From Bacteroidales bacterium (GTDB lineage Bacteria > Bacteroidota > Bacteroidia > Bacteroidales > UBA932): DNA of 64,000 nt. The notes under the pieces were generated by a model that was given only the letters and a program-made list of their open reading frames with translations, was not told the origin of the DNA and did no database searches. The position numbers and the translations under genes were made by a program. Shown here in pieces: positions 9,905 through 18,679 of this stretch. The stretch is taken from contig JAFYWC010000020.1 of the NCBI GenBank assembly GCA_017546585.1, positions 1 to 64,000 on the forward strand, read 5' to 3'. Position 1 is the first letter of the stretch. Every line of letters starts with the position of its first letter.

Positions 9905-11218
9905 TTATACGAGTTTTTCAAACAATTGTGCCATCCGACGGGTGAGATTGCGGCGGGTGAACTGCGAGATGTCCGCATCATCCACGGTGAGCTTTCCCGA
10001 AAGGTGATTCTGCCAGCAGAGGTCTATGAATCGTGCGATGGACTTCTCGTCCTCCCAATCCAGCACGAAGCCGGTCTTTGTGGTGTTCAGGATCATAGAC
10101 ATCGCTCCGTCTGTCTGGCCGATGCCGAGCACCGGTCTCCAGGATGCGAGATATTCGAAGAGCTTACCGGGAAGCACGGCCTTGTACTCCGGCTCCTTTC
10201 TCAGCGGAAGAATCAGCAGCGAAGCCTTGCGCTGCTGCTCGATCGCAGCTGCGTGCGGCTGGTAGCCCATATCGTTGAGGCTTTCGCCGAGTCCCGCGTC
10301 AATGATCGACTGCACGATCTGCTCGTCGGTCTTGCCCACAAGCCTGATCTGGAGCGCCTTTCTGAAGTCCTCGCATCTTGCGCATTTGTCGGCAAGCACC
10401 TTCCAGAGAGTGGTAGGGTTGCCGTCTGCCGCGAAGAGTCCTGTATGGGTGACGATGAAGTCTCTGCCTTCTCCTCCGGCAGCCTCCTCGTATTTTCCGT
10501 TAGGGAAGTCGCACTCGTCGAAACCGTTTGTGATCAGTTCCACCGGAGTCATAGTCATCGCCTGGAACTCCTGCTGCACGAGCGGAGATACGGCCACGAC
10601 TACATTTGCGTCGTCCAAAACCTTCTTCTCCATCTTCTTGTGCCATTTCCTTGTCGCCTCGGTCATTGACAAGTGCTTGAAATAGAATATTTTAGTCCAA
10701 GGGTCGCGGAAGTCTGCGATCCACGGAAGACCAGTCTCCGCAGCCAGCTTTCTGGCGATGAGATGCATCGACTGAGGTGGTCCTGTACTTACGATAAGGT
10801 CGACCGGGTGCTCTTCAAGATACTTCTTGAGGTATCTCACTGACGGTCCTATCCAGAGACAACGTGGGTCCGGACGGAAGAAGTTTCCGCGTATCCACAT
10901 AGCCACCTTCTGGACGAAGGACTTGTTCTGGGCGTTCACCGGATTCACCTCCACGGCTTCCTTGCTGTGGCCTGACTTGCGTAGCAGTTTCTTGTACATC
11001 TCGTACGGCTCCACTATGCGCCTGCGGATCACCTCCGCCTCTGCCGGCACCTCCGCCTCCAAAGAGGCGTCGACCGCCAGCTGCTCCGGATTCTCCGGCG
11101 TGTATATCACCGGCTGCCAGCCTTCGGACGGCAGATATTTGGCGAATTTCACCCACCTCTGCACTCCCGAGCCACCTGTCGGCGGCCAATAATACGATAT
11201 GATGAGTACCCTTTTCAT
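9905..11218 (-). CDS. Glycosyltransferase of the GT-B fold (GT4-like)
   Basis: The 437-residue cytoplasmic protein transfers a sugar from an activated donor onto a surface-glycan acceptor; donor and acceptor are unknown. The N-terminus MKRVLIISYYWPPTGGSGVQ is the glycine-rich first strand and loop typical of GT4 enzymes that act on lipid-linked or surface polysaccharides. A central WIADFRDPW segment and the C-terminal PLRKEPEYKAVLPGKLFEYL segment (nucleotide-sugar-binding half, with the conserved Glu region and LPGKLFEYLA) complete the two-domain fold. The YfhO-like membrane protein gene follows 131 bases downstream on the same strand, so the two may act in one glycan pathway. A -7-like element lies at 11236-11243 upstream. 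Confidence 0.85.
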   Translation of the reverse strand: MKRVLIISYYWPPTGGSGVQRWVKFAKYLPSEGWQPVIYTPENPEQLAVDASLEAEVPAEAEVIRRRIVEPYEMYKKLLRKSGHSKEAVEVNPVNAQNKSFVQKVAMWIRGNFFRPDPRCLWIGPSVRYLKKYLEEHPVDLIVSTGPPQSMHLIARKLAAETGLPWIADFRDPWTKIFYFKHLSMTEATRKWHKKMEKKVLDDANVVVAVSPLVQQEFQAMTMTPVELITNGFDECDFPNGKYEEAAGGEGRDFIVTHTGLFAADGNPTTLWKVLADKCARCEDFRKALQIRLVGKTDEQIVQSIIDAGLGESLNDMGYQPHAAAIEQQRKASLLILPLRKEPEYKAVLPGKLFEYLASWRPVLGIGQTDGAMSMILNTTKTGFVLDWEDEKSIARFIDLCWQNHLSGKLTVDDADISQFTRRNLTRRMAQLFEKLV

Positions 11219-11235
11219 TCTTTCTCAAAATCCCA

Positions 11236-11243
11236 CAAATATA
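11236..11243 (-). promoter_or_regulatory. Candidate -7 element for the glycosyltransferase gene
   Basis: On the minus strand TATATTTG matches TAnnTTTG, 17 bases before the ATG. No good TTTG was found 19-21 bases further upstream, so only half of the promoter is supported. Confidence 0.4.
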
Positions 11244-11268
11244 CAAACTAAATCAGAATAAAAATTCG

Positions 11269-11276
11269 TAAATTTG
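11269..11276 (+). promoter_or_regulatory. Candidate -7 element for mutS
   Basis: TAAATTTG matches TAnnTTTG and lies 23 bases before the mutS ATG. A TTTG at the -33 position is lacking. With the minus-strand element at 11236-11243 it would make a divergent promoter pair within the 81-bp gap. Confidence 0.45.
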
Positions 11277-11299
11277 CCTTGATATAAACGAAAACGAAA

Positions 11300-13963
11300 A
11301 TGGCAGAAAAGAAACCGACCGAGACACCTATGATGAGGCAGTTCTTCGCAATGAAGGCGCAACATCCGGAGGCTGTGCTTCTGTTCAGGTGCGGCGATTT
11401 TTATGAGACATACGGAGATGACGCACTGATAGCCAGCAAGGTGCTCGGCATCGTGCTCACAAAGCGCTCAAGCGCCACTCCAGGTGCGATCCCGATGGCG
11501 GGATTCCCTCATCACTCCCTTGAGACATACCTTCCTAGACTGGTGCGTTCAGGCTACAAGGTGGCCGTGTGTGACCAGCTTGAGGACCCGAAGCTGACAA
11601 AGAACATCGTGAAGCGCGGAATCACCGAACTGGTGACTCCAGGCGTGGCGTTCAACGAGCAGCTTCTTGAGCAGAAGGAACATAACTATATAGCCGGCCT
11701 CACCTTCCACAAGGACAGATGCGGTGCGGCTTTCCTCGACGTTTCCACAGGTACATTCCAGGTGGCGGAGGGTTCGCTCGACTACATCGGCACTCTGCTC
11801 AGCTCGTTCGCTCCGAAGGAGCTTCTCGTGCCGAGAGGCTACGAGAAGGGGACAAAGGAGCGCTATGGAGACCACTTCTATGTTTCGACACTCGAGGAGT
11901 GGGCTTTCGTGTATGACAATGCCGTAGAGAAACTCAAGAGACAGCTTCAGGTGGATTCCCTCAAGGGATTCGCCGTGGATGCATTCCCTCTCGCAGTCAC
12001 TTCAGCCGGTGCCCTTCTGATCTATCTTGAACAGACTCAGCATAAGGAACTCAGCAACATATGCTCTATCTCCCGCATCGACGAGAATTCGTTCGTGTGG
12101 ATGGACAGATTCACTTTCCGCAACCTTGAGATCTTCGCTTCCACAGCAGGCAAGGAGGGAACATCCCTTGTCGAGGTTATGGACAAATGTTCTTCTCCGA
12201 TGGGAGCGCGTATGCTCAGGACCTGGCTTGCGATGCCGGTGATGGATCTTCAGGAACTGGAGAACAGATACTCGGTGGTGCAGCATTTCATCGACAACCG
12301 TGACGATCTTATGAACCTCCAGGCAATGATCGGCGAGATCGGTGACCTCGAGCGCATCATTTCACGTGCGGCTGCAGGCAAGATTATGCCTCGCGAGGTT
12401 ATGCAGCTGCGCCGTGGCCTCAGCCAGACTGCGCCTATTATGCAGCTGTGCGGCGGCAAAGGCGTTGAGGCGCTGGAGGAGCTCATTGGCAAGATGGGCG
12501 ACTGCGCCGAACTGCTGGAGCACCTCGGCAAGACAATGCATCCGGAGACAGCGTCACAGCTTGGCAAGGGTGACGTCATCGCAAGCGGCGTGAACGAGGA
12601 ACTTGACGAACTCAGGAAGATCGCACGTCACGGAAAGGACTATCTGCTCGAAGTGCAGCAGCGCGAGATCGAGCGCACAGGCATTTCTTCGCTGAAGATC
12701 GGCTTCAACAATGTGTTCGGCTATTATCTCGAGGTCCGCAACGCCCACAAGGACAGCGTGCCTGAGGAATGGATAAGAAAGCAGACTCTGGTCAACGCAG
12801 AGCGTTACATCACAGAGGAGCTGAAGGAATATGAACAGAAGATCCTGGGCGCGGAGGAGCGCATCTATGCACTCGAGGTGCAGATCTATGCGGAACTCGT
12901 GAAGAAGATCCAGGAAAACATAGCGATGATCCAGAAGAACTGTCGCATCCTTGCGAGACTGGACGTGCTCAGCGGCTTCGCCGACCTTGCGGTCAGCAAC
13001 CGCTATTGCCGTCCGAAGATGAACGACAGCAAGGTTCTGGACATCAAGCAGGGACGCCACCCTGTCATCGAGACAATGATGCAGGCAGGCGAGGAGTTCG
13101 TCCCTAATGACATATATCTTGACACCGAGAAACAGCAGGTGATCATCCTGACCGGTCCGAATATGGCCGGTAAGTCGGCCCTCCTGCGTCAGACTGCCCT
13201 TATCGTGCTGATGGCCCAGGTCGGAAGTTTCGTGCCTGCGACAGAAGCCACAATCGGATACTGCGACAAGATCTTCACACGTGTAGGTGCTTCAGACAAC
13301 ATCTCCCGTGGCGAATCCACATTTATGGTCGAGATGCTCGAGACATCTATGATCCTCCACAACCTCTCATCCCGTTCGCTTGTGCTCCTGGATGAGATCG
13401 GCCGCGGTACATCAACCTATGACGGTATGTCCATCGCCCGTGCGATCGTGGAGTATGTGCACGAATTCGGCGACGGTGCGAAGACCCTCTTCGCTACACA
13501 TTACCACGAGCTCAATGATCTCGAGGATATCTATGCAAGGGTGCGCAACTTCCACATTGCAGTCAAGGAGGTCGGCAGAAACGTGATCTTCCTGCGCAAG
13601 CTCAAGGAAGGCGGCGTGGCTCATAGTTTCGGTCTCCACGTGGCCAGAATGGCCGGTATGCCTAAGCAGGTGCTCGAGTCTGCGGAAAAGACTCTTGCCG
13701 CTCTTGAGGCCGGTCACGCTCCTGATTCAGGTAATTTCGAGCGAGCGAAGCGAGTAGAGAAATCCAAGAACACTATCAAACCGCACAACATCAAGGAAGG
13801 CCGCGTAGAAAGCGACGGCTCTCTCCAGCTTTCATTCTTCCAGCTGGAGGATCCTCTCCTTTCGTCGCTCAAGGACGAGCTCGACAAGGCTGACCTCAAC
13901 AATATGACACCTCTCCAGGCCTTCGACCTCCTTCGCAGTATGAAGGAACAGCTTGGAATCTAA
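11300..13963 (+). CDS. mutS: DNA mismatch repair protein MutS
   Basis: MutS recognises base mismatches and small loops and recruits MutL. The 887-residue protein has the mismatch-reading Phe-X-Glu motif at 34-36 (RCGDFYETYG), connector, core and lever domains, and the ABC-type ATPase: Walker A GPNMAGKSALLRQ near 620, signature SRGESTFMVEM, Walker B LLDEIGRGTSTYDGM and THYHEL. The C-terminal helix-turn-helix region ends at MKEQLGI. Between ATPase and C-terminal part, at about 812-822, the coding DNA (13734-13764) matches a non-coding palindromic repeat found at 41944-41974 in 27 of 31 positions, so part of this linker seems repeat-derived. The stop codon TAA shares its last base with the ATG of the next gene. 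Confidence 0.97.
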   Translation: MAEKKPTETPMMRQFFAMKAQHPEAVLLFRCGDFYETYGDDALIASKVLGIVLTKRSSATPGAIPMAGFPHHSLETYLPRLVRSGYKVAVCDQLEDPKLTKNIVKRGITELVTPGVAFNEQLLEQKEHNYIAGLTFHKDRCGAAFLDVSTGTFQVAEGSLDYIGTLLSSFAPKELLVPRGYEKGTKERYGDHFYVSTLEEWAFVYDNAVEKLKRQLQVDSLKGFAVDAFPLAVTSAGALLIYLEQTQHKELSNICSISRIDENSFVWMDRFTFRNLEIFASTAGKEGTSLVEVMDKCSSPMGARMLRTWLAMPVMDLQELENRYSVVQHFIDNRDDLMNLQAMIGEIGDLERIISRAAAGKIMPREVMQLRRGLSQTAPIMQLCGGKGVEALEELIGKMGDCAELLEHLGKTMHPETASQLGKGDVIASGVNEELDELRKIARHGKDYLLEVQQREIERTGISSLKIGFNNVFGYYLEVRNAHKDSVPEEWIRKQTLVNAERYITEELKEYEQKILGAEERIYALEVQIYAELVKKIQENIAMIQKNCRILARLDVLSGFADLAVSNRYCRPKMNDSKVLDIKQGRHPVIETMMQAGEEFVPNDIYLDTEKQQVIILTGPNMAGKSALLRQTALIVLMAQVGSFVPATEATIGYCDKIFTRVGASDNISRGESTFMVEMLETSMILHNLSSRSLVLLDEIGRGTSTYDGMSIARAIVEYVHEFGDGAKTLFATHYHELNDLEDIYARVRNFHIAVKEVGRNVIFLRKLKEGGVAHSFGLHVARMAGMPKQVLESAEKTLAALEAGHAPDSGNFERAKRVEKSKNTIKPHNIKEGRVESDGSLQLSFFQLEDPLLSSLKDELDKADLNNMTPLQAFDLLRSMKEQLGI
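13734..13764 (+). repeat. Short palindromic repeat embedded in frame in mutS
   Basis: The 31 bases (beginning ATTTCGAGCGAGCGAAG and ending GAGAAATC) agree at 27 positions with the intergenic repeat at 41944-41974. They also resemble the inverted copy at 41824-41848. They encode FERAKRVEKS in the variable linker of MutS. Confidence 0.65.
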
Positions 13964-15969
13964 TGACCACTGTTATGCATAAATTACTGACCACATTTGC
14001 AGCGTTGCTGATCGCTGTGGCCTCTTTCGCAGCGACTAAAGACTATGAGGTAAAATCACCGGACGGTAAACTCGTCGTGAAGGTGGAGACGGGATTGAGT
14101 CTCAACTATACACTCTGGCACGACGGAGACCTTCTTCTTGACAAGTCCGAGATCGGAATGTACACTACCGAAGGATATGAATTCGGCGGAGTGCAGGCTG
14201 TCCGCAAGGTGTCGCAGAAGAGCGTGAGCGAAGTCATCAAGACCATCGTATACAAGAAGGCTGAAGTCAAGAACGAATACAATGAGATCACTCTCAAGTT
14301 CAGAGACTTTTCATTGGTGTTCCGCGCCTATGACGACGGTATGGCCTACAGGTTCATCTCTCATCTTGAAGAGCCGTACAATGTGGATTATGAAAAGGCG
14401 GAGTTCAACTTCGCCGAGGACTGGAAGATGTGGGCCGCATATGTGTGCCAGCACACGGAAACTCTTGACAGTCAGTTCTTCAACTCATTCGAGAACCAGT
14501 ATTCATATACACCTCTTTCAAATTGGAACAAGGAGCGTCTCGCTTTCCTTCCTCTTATGGTCAACGGCCCTCGCGGCAAGAAGATCGTCATCACCGAGGC
14601 CGACCTTCTCGACTATCCGGGAATGTACCTCTACAACGGAGACGGAGATTCTCAGCTTGAAGCCACTTTTGCTCCGTATCCTAAAGAGGTGGTGCAGGGA
14701 GGTCACAATAACCTCCAGCTTCTCGTGCAGAACCGTCAGAGATATATCGCACGATGCCTTGGCAAGGATGTGTTCCCTTGGAGAGTAGTAGCCGTTTCGG
14801 AAAACGACGTCCAGATGGCGGACAACGATATGGTGTATCGTCTTTCTTCTCCAGTGGAAAACGAGCACGGCTGGGACTGGGTGAAACCGGGCAAGGTAGC
14901 TTGGGAATGGTGGAATGCGATGAACATCAGCGGAGTGGACTTCGTTACGGGCATCAATGACGTTACATACAGACACTACATCGACTTCGCTTCTGAGAAC
15001 GGCATCGAGTATGTCATCCTTGATGAGGGATGGGCGGTGAACGGTGAGGCGGACCTCTTCCAGGTGGTGCCTGAAATCAATCTCCAGAGCCTTGTCCGTT
15101 ATGCTGCAGAGCGCAATGTGGGCATCATTCTTTGGGCCGGCTATTGGGCGTTCGACCGTGATATGGAGAAGGTGTGCAAGCACTATTCAAATATGGGAGT
15201 CAAGGGATTCAAGGTGGACTTTATGGACCGTGACGACCAGCATATGGTCAAGTTCCATCAGAGAGCGGCCGCTACTACTGCGAAGTACAAGCTTCTGCTC
15301 GACCTCCACGGCACATACAAGCCTACAGGTCTCAGCAGAAAGTATCCGAACGTACTCAATTTTGAGGGCGTCAACGGTCTGGAGCAGATGAAATGGGCTC
15401 CTGAGAGCGTAGATCAGGTCACATACGATGTCACTGTTCCATACATCAGAATGATGGCAGGACCGATGGACTACACCCAGGGTGCAATGCGCAACGCATC
15501 AAGGGGCAACTATCGTCCGGTGAACTCCGAGGCGATGAGCCAGGGAACACGCTGTCGTCAGCTTGCTGAGTATGTGGTGTTTGAATCGCCTCTGAATATG
15601 CTCTGCGATTCTCCTTCGAGCTACAGAAAAGAGCCGGAGTGCCTTGCTTTCATCGCCGGCGTTCCGACCGTATGGGACGAGACCGTGGGCCTCAGCGGTG
15701 AGGTAGGCCGTCATATCGCGATCGCGCGCAGAAGCGGCACAGACTGGTATATTGGCGCGATGACCGACTGGTCTGCACGCAACATCGAGCTGGACCTTAC
15801 CTTCCTTCCAGAGGGAGAATACACCGTGGAACTTTTCTGCGACGGCACCAACGCCTCGCGCATCGGAACGGACTACCGCCGTCAGGTCTTCGCCCTTCCG
15901 GCTTCCCGCAAGATAACAGTTCCGATGGCTCCCGGCGGCGGCCTCGCAGCCAAGATTTCAGTTAAATAG
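13963..15969 (+). CDS. Glycoside hydrolase family 97 enzyme, probably the retaining alpha-galactosidase type
   Basis: A secreted periplasmic glycosidase that removes alpha-linked glucose or galactose. The 668-residue protein has a signal peptide (HKLLTTFAALLIAVASFA, with an alternative ATG at 13975), an N-terminal beta-super-sandwich, the catalytic barrel (WEWWNAMNISG, VILDEGW, KVDFMDRDDQ, LNFEGVNGLEQMKW), and a C-terminal beta domain. GH97 splits into inverting enzymes like SusB and retaining enzymes like B. theta BT1871. From memory, the retaining group carries an Asp nucleophile in the barrel strand where SusB has Gly. The Asp in KVDFMDR fits the retaining group, with the Glu of NFEGVNG as candidate acid/base. 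The start overlaps the mutS stop (TAATG), so it is translationally coupled to a DNA-repair gene with no related function. Not a SusB of the SusCD locus in this window. Confidence 0.9.
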   Translation: MTTVMHKLLTTFAALLIAVASFAATKDYEVKSPDGKLVVKVETGLSLNYTLWHDGDLLLDKSEIGMYTTEGYEFGGVQAVRKVSQKSVSEVIKTIVYKKAEVKNEYNEITLKFRDFSLVFRAYDDGMAYRFISHLEEPYNVDYEKAEFNFAEDWKMWAAYVCQHTETLDSQFFNSFENQYSYTPLSNWNKERLAFLPLMVNGPRGKKIVITEADLLDYPGMYLYNGDGDSQLEATFAPYPKEVVQGGHNNLQLLVQNRQRYIARCLGKDVFPWRVVAVSENDVQMADNDMVYRLSSPVENEHGWDWVKPGKVAWEWWNAMNISGVDFVTGINDVTYRHYIDFASENGIEYVILDEGWAVNGEADLFQVVPEINLQSLVRYAAERNVGIILWAGYWAFDRDMEKVCKHYSNMGVKGFKVDFMDRDDQHMVKFHQRAAATTAKYKLLLDLHGTYKPTGLSRKYPNVLNFEGVNGLEQMKWAPESVDQVTYDVTVPYIRMMAGPMDYTQGAMRNASRGNYRPVNSEAMSQGTRCRQLAEYVVFESPLNMLCDSPSSYRKEPECLAFIAGVPTVWDETVGLSGEVGRHIAIARRSGTDWYIGAMTDWSARNIELDLTFLPEGEYTVELFCDGTNASRIGTDYRRQVFALPASRKITVPMAPGGGLAAKISVK

Positions 15970-15975
15970 TTCTTT

Positions 15976-16010
15976 TTTGGCAGACTTTCGTTTAAATTTA
16001 TTACCTTTAG
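15976..16010 (+). promoter_or_regulatory. Candidate promoter of tnaA
   Basis: TTTG at 15976-15979 and TACCTTTA at 16002-16009 (seven of eight positions of TAnnTTTG) are separated by 22 bases, one more than ideal. Transcription would start near 16016, leaving a leader of about 45 A-rich bases. That is too short for a TnaC-type leader peptide, and none is seen. Confidence 0.5.
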
Positions 16011-16060
16011 CGCCCGAAAAGAAATCACATAGTAATCAATAACTTTAAAATAATAATATT

Positions 16061-17434
16061 ATGGAATTACCTTTCGCCGAATCGTATAAGATTAAAATGG
16101 TAGAGCCTCTTCGCAAGAGCACACGCGAGGAGCGCGAGCAGTGGATCAAGGAAGCTGACTACAACCTTTTCCAGCTTAAGTCTGACCAGGTTTACATCGA
16201 CTGTCTTACTGACTCAGGTACAGGCGCTATGAGCGACCGCCAGTGGGCAGCAATGATGATGGGTGACGAGAGCTACGCAGGTTCTTCTTCATTCTTTCAG
16301 CTCAAGGAGACCATTACAAAGATCACAGGTTTCGAGTATGTAATCCCTACTCACCAGGGTCGTGCTGCCGAGAATGTTCTCTTCAGCCACCTCGTGAAGG
16401 CAGGTGCAATCGTTCCTGGAAACTCACACTTCGATACAACAAAGGGTCATATCGAGAGCCGTAAGGCATTCGCTATCGACTGCACAGTAGATGAGGCTAA
16501 GGACACTCAGCTCGAGGTTCCTTTCAAGGGTAACGTTGACCCTAAGAAGCTCGAGAAGGTGCTTGCTGAGCAGGCTGAGCTCGTTCCTTTCATCATCGTT
16601 ACAGTTACAAACAACACTGCAGGCGGTCAGCCTGTATCTATGCAGAACCTTCGCGAGGTTCGCGCTATCGCTGACAAGTACGGCAAGCGCGTGATCTTCG
16701 ACTCTGCACGTTTCGTTGAGAACGCATACTTCATCCGCACTCGTGAGGAGGGTTATGCTGACAAGTCCATCAAGGAGATCTGCAAGGAGATGTTCTCTTA
16801 CGCTGACGGTATGACAATGTCGTCAAAGAAGGACGGTCTCGTGAATATGGGTGGTTTCATCGCTACACGTCACGAGGACTGGTACGAGGGAGCAAAGAGA
16901 TTCTGTATTCCTTTCGAGGGCTTCCTTACTTACGGTGGTATGAACGGCCGTGATATGGCTGCTCTTGCTGTAGGTCTTGACGAGAACACTGAGCTCGACA
17001 CTATCGAGACACGTATCAAGCAGGTACAGTACCTCGCTGCAAAGCTCGACGAGTACGGTATCCCTTACCAGCGTCCTGTAGGTGGTCACGCAATCTTCGT
17101 TGACGCTGACCGCGTTCTCGACCAGATCCCTAAGGAGGAGTTCCCTGCACAGACACTTGCTATCGAGCTCTACATCGAGGCTGGTGTACGTGGCTGCGAG
17201 ATCGGTTACATCCTCGCTGACCGCGATCCTGTGACTCGCGAGAACCGCTTCGGTGGCCTCGACCTTCTCCGTCTCTGCATCGCTCGCCGTGTGTACACAA
17301 ACAACCATATGGACGTGATCGCAGCAGCTCTCAAGAACGTTTACGACCGCCGTCACGAGATTACTCGTGGTGTTAAGATCGTTTGGGAGACTGAACTTAT
17401 GAGACACTTCACTGTAAAGCTCGAGAGGCTCTAA
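16061..17434 (+). CDS. tnaA: Tryptophanase (tryptophan indole-lyase)
   Basis: This PLP enzyme splits L-tryptophan into indole, pyruvate and ammonia in the cytoplasm. The 457-residue protein is a full-length beta-eliminating lyase of the Bacteroidetes tryptophanase type. It shows LTDSGTGAMSDRQWAAMMMG, GDESYAG, IPTHQGRAAENVLF, TVTNNTAGGQPVSM, DSARFVENAYFI, the PLP lysine in MTMSSKKDGLVNMGG (about 256), and PVGGHAIFVDADR. Tyrosine phenol-lyase is the close alternative, but the overall sequence and the FDTTKGHIESRK segment favour tryptophanase. Codon choice is strongly biased (GAG, CTC, CGT, GCT), as expected of a highly expressed gene. No tnaB-type permease or tnaC leader lies next to it. The gene ends at a convergent junction that holds two repeat elements. 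Confidence 0.93.
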   Translation: MELPFAESYKIKMVEPLRKSTREEREQWIKEADYNLFQLKSDQVYIDCLTDSGTGAMSDRQWAAMMMGDESYAGSSSFFQLKETITKITGFEYVIPTHQGRAAENVLFSHLVKAGAIVPGNSHFDTTKGHIESRKAFAIDCTVDEAKDTQLEVPFKGNVDPKKLEKVLAEQAELVPFIIVTVTNNTAGGQPVSMQNLREVRAIADKYGKRVIFDSARFVENAYFIRTREEGYADKSIKEICKEMFSYADGMTMSSKKDGLVNMGGFIATRHEDWYEGAKRFCIPFEGFLTYGGMNGRDMAALAVGLDENTELDTIETRIKQVQYLAAKLDEYGIPYQRPVGGHAIFVDADRVLDQIPKEEFPAQTLAIELYIEAGVRGCEIGYILADRDPVTRENRFGGLDLLRLCIARRVYTNNHMDVIAAALKNVYDRRHEITRGVKIVWETELMRHFTVKLERL

Positions 17435-17441
17435 TCGAGAA

Positions 17442-17474
17442 GTCATTGCGAGGCCTTTAGGCCGTGGCAATCTC
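17442..17474. repeat. Short palindromic repeat (GTCATTGCGAGG family), copy 1
   Basis: It starts GTCATTGCGAGGCC and ends GGCCGTGGCAATCTC. ATTGC pairs with GCAAT and GGCC with GGCC around a four-base loop. It lies just after tnaA. Related copies are at 28045, 35328, 39003, 39071, 47626 and 47675. Confidence 0.7.
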
Positions 17475-17478
17475 AAAT

Positions 17479-17590
17479 AGCGTGAAATATAAATCGCTGA
17501 TATCCAGCGTAATATAGAATATGCGTGCTGCCAAAGGGGAGCACGCATATTCTGTAATGTGATGAGCGGTAATGACTTGCATTTCACGCT
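17479..17590. repeat. 112-bp palindromic element, copy A (tnaA/apbC convergent junction)
   Basis: The ends are perfect 10-bp inverted repeats: AGCGTGAAAT at 17479-17488 and ATTTCACGCT at 17581-17590. Inside are a small hairpin (CGCTG 17495-17499 with CAGCG 17505-17509) and a 14-bp central hairpin (17516-17529 with 17540-17553, loop GCCAAAGGGG). Copy B at 33052-33163 has the same length, ends and hairpins with compensating changes. Copy C is at 25817-25928 in the opposite orientation. No ORF is inside. Confidence 0.85.
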
Positions 17591-17608
17591 CAATTTTGTT
17601 TCTGGGGG

Positions 17609-18673
17609 CTATTTCAGCGAAGTGGCGATCTTCTCGGCGAGGGCGAGGAAGGCGAGGCCGTCGGGGCGCGATGAGAGCGCCACAGGCTCGCCGGCGTCGC
17701 CGCCTTCACGGATGCTCTGAACGATAGGCACCTGGCCGAGCAGAGGAATGTCGTACTTCTCTGCCATTCTGAGGCCTCCGTCGCGGCCGAAGATGTAGTA
17801 TTTCTCATCAGGATGCTCTGCCGGAGTGAACCACGCCATATTCTCCACGAGACCGAAGATAGGCTTGTTCACGTCCTTGTTGCGGAACATATTGACACCC
17901 TTCTCTACGTCAGCGAGCGCCACGTCCTGCGGAGTGCTGACGATGACCGCACCCTCAAGAGGAATGTCGTGCACAAGGCTGATGTGGATGTCGCCTGTTC
18001 CCGGAGGCATATCGAGAAGAAGGAAGTCCAGTTCGCCCCAACGTACCTGAAGAATCATCTGCTTCAGAGCGTTGCAGGCCATAGGACCACGCCAGATGAG
18101 CGCCTGCTCGGGACGTGCGAAATATCCGATGGACATCCATTTCACGCCGTATTTCTCAAGAGGTACGATAACTTCCTTCTCACCCTCCTGGAATGCGTCA
18201 GGCATCTGACCCTCTGTCGCTGTCATCTTAGGCACAGACGGACCATATACGTCGGCATCAGCAAGGCCTACCTTGTAGCCGAGACGCGCAAGAGCCACAG
18301 CAAGGTTCACTGAGACGGTAGATTTACCGACTCCACCCTTGCCTGAAGCGATGCCGATGATGTGCTTCACGTTGGCAACCTCCTCGAAACCGAGATCAAG
18401 ACCAGGTTTCTTCTTCGGAGCCTCGTTCTTGATGATTGTCTTTACCTCCACAGCAGTGCCTGCCGGAGCGTTTCTGATGATGGCAGCCTTGGCGCTGCCG
18501 ATGAGATATTCCGCGAGGGGATCGCGGTGCTTTGCGAAGCCGAGGGTCACTGTGATGCTTCCCTCGGTCACTTCGATCTTTTCAACCATACCGAGCTCCA
18601 CAAGGTTCTTGTCACCCTTTGCCGGGTGCTCTACCTCACGGAGCCAGCCGTGTATTTCGTTTTCCTGTACCAT
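17609..18673 (-). CDS. Mrp/ApbC-family iron-sulfur carrier P-loop ATPase
   Basis: It probably carries or loads Fe-S clusters for transfer to apoproteins in the cytoplasm. Of 354 residues, the first ~85 form a DUF59/MIP18-type domain. After a Lys-rich linker comes the MinD/Mrp ATPase with the deviant Walker A GKGGVGKST at about 111-119, DADVYGPS, DMPPGTGD and STPQDVAL. Odd feature: the CPxC-type cysteine pair that usually follows GLVENM in Mrp proteins is replaced by AWFTPAEHPDEKYY. Any cluster would therefore need other ligands; from memory this is common in Bacteroidetes relatives. The gene starts six bases after the S46 peptidase gene, in the rnhB-S46-apbC operon. Confidence 0.9.
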   Translation of the reverse strand: MVQENEIHGWLREVEHPAKGDKNLVELGMVEKIEVTEGSITVTLGFAKHRDPLAEYLIGSAKAAIIRNAPAGTAVEVKTIIKNEAPKKKPGLDLGFEEVANVKHIIGIASGKGGVGKSTVSVNLAVALARLGYKVGLADADVYGPSVPKMTATEGQMPDAFQEGEKEVIVPLEKYGVKWMSIGYFARPEQALIWRGPMACNALKQMILQVRWGELDFLLLDMPPGTGDIHISLVHDIPLEGAVIVSTPQDVALADVEKGVNMFRNKDVNKPIFGLVENMAWFTPAEHPDEKYYIFGRDGGLRMAEKYDIPLLGQVPIVQSIREGGDAGEPVALSSRPDGLAFLALAEKIATSLK

Positions 18674-18679
18674 AATATA

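Noticed and set aside
16016..16060. TnaC-type leader peptide before tnaA
   Set aside because: The predicted leader is too short and holds no ORF with a Trp codon.
17479..17590. Remnant of an insertion sequence or a small RNA gene
   Set aside because: No transposase fragment or ORF is inside, and length and structure are identical in three places. A repeat element fits better, although a transcribed RNA is not excluded.
16823..17593. A 256-codon open frame antisense to tnaA
   Set aside because: Shadow of a highly biased gene; its start lies in the 112-bp element and the peptide resembles nothing.
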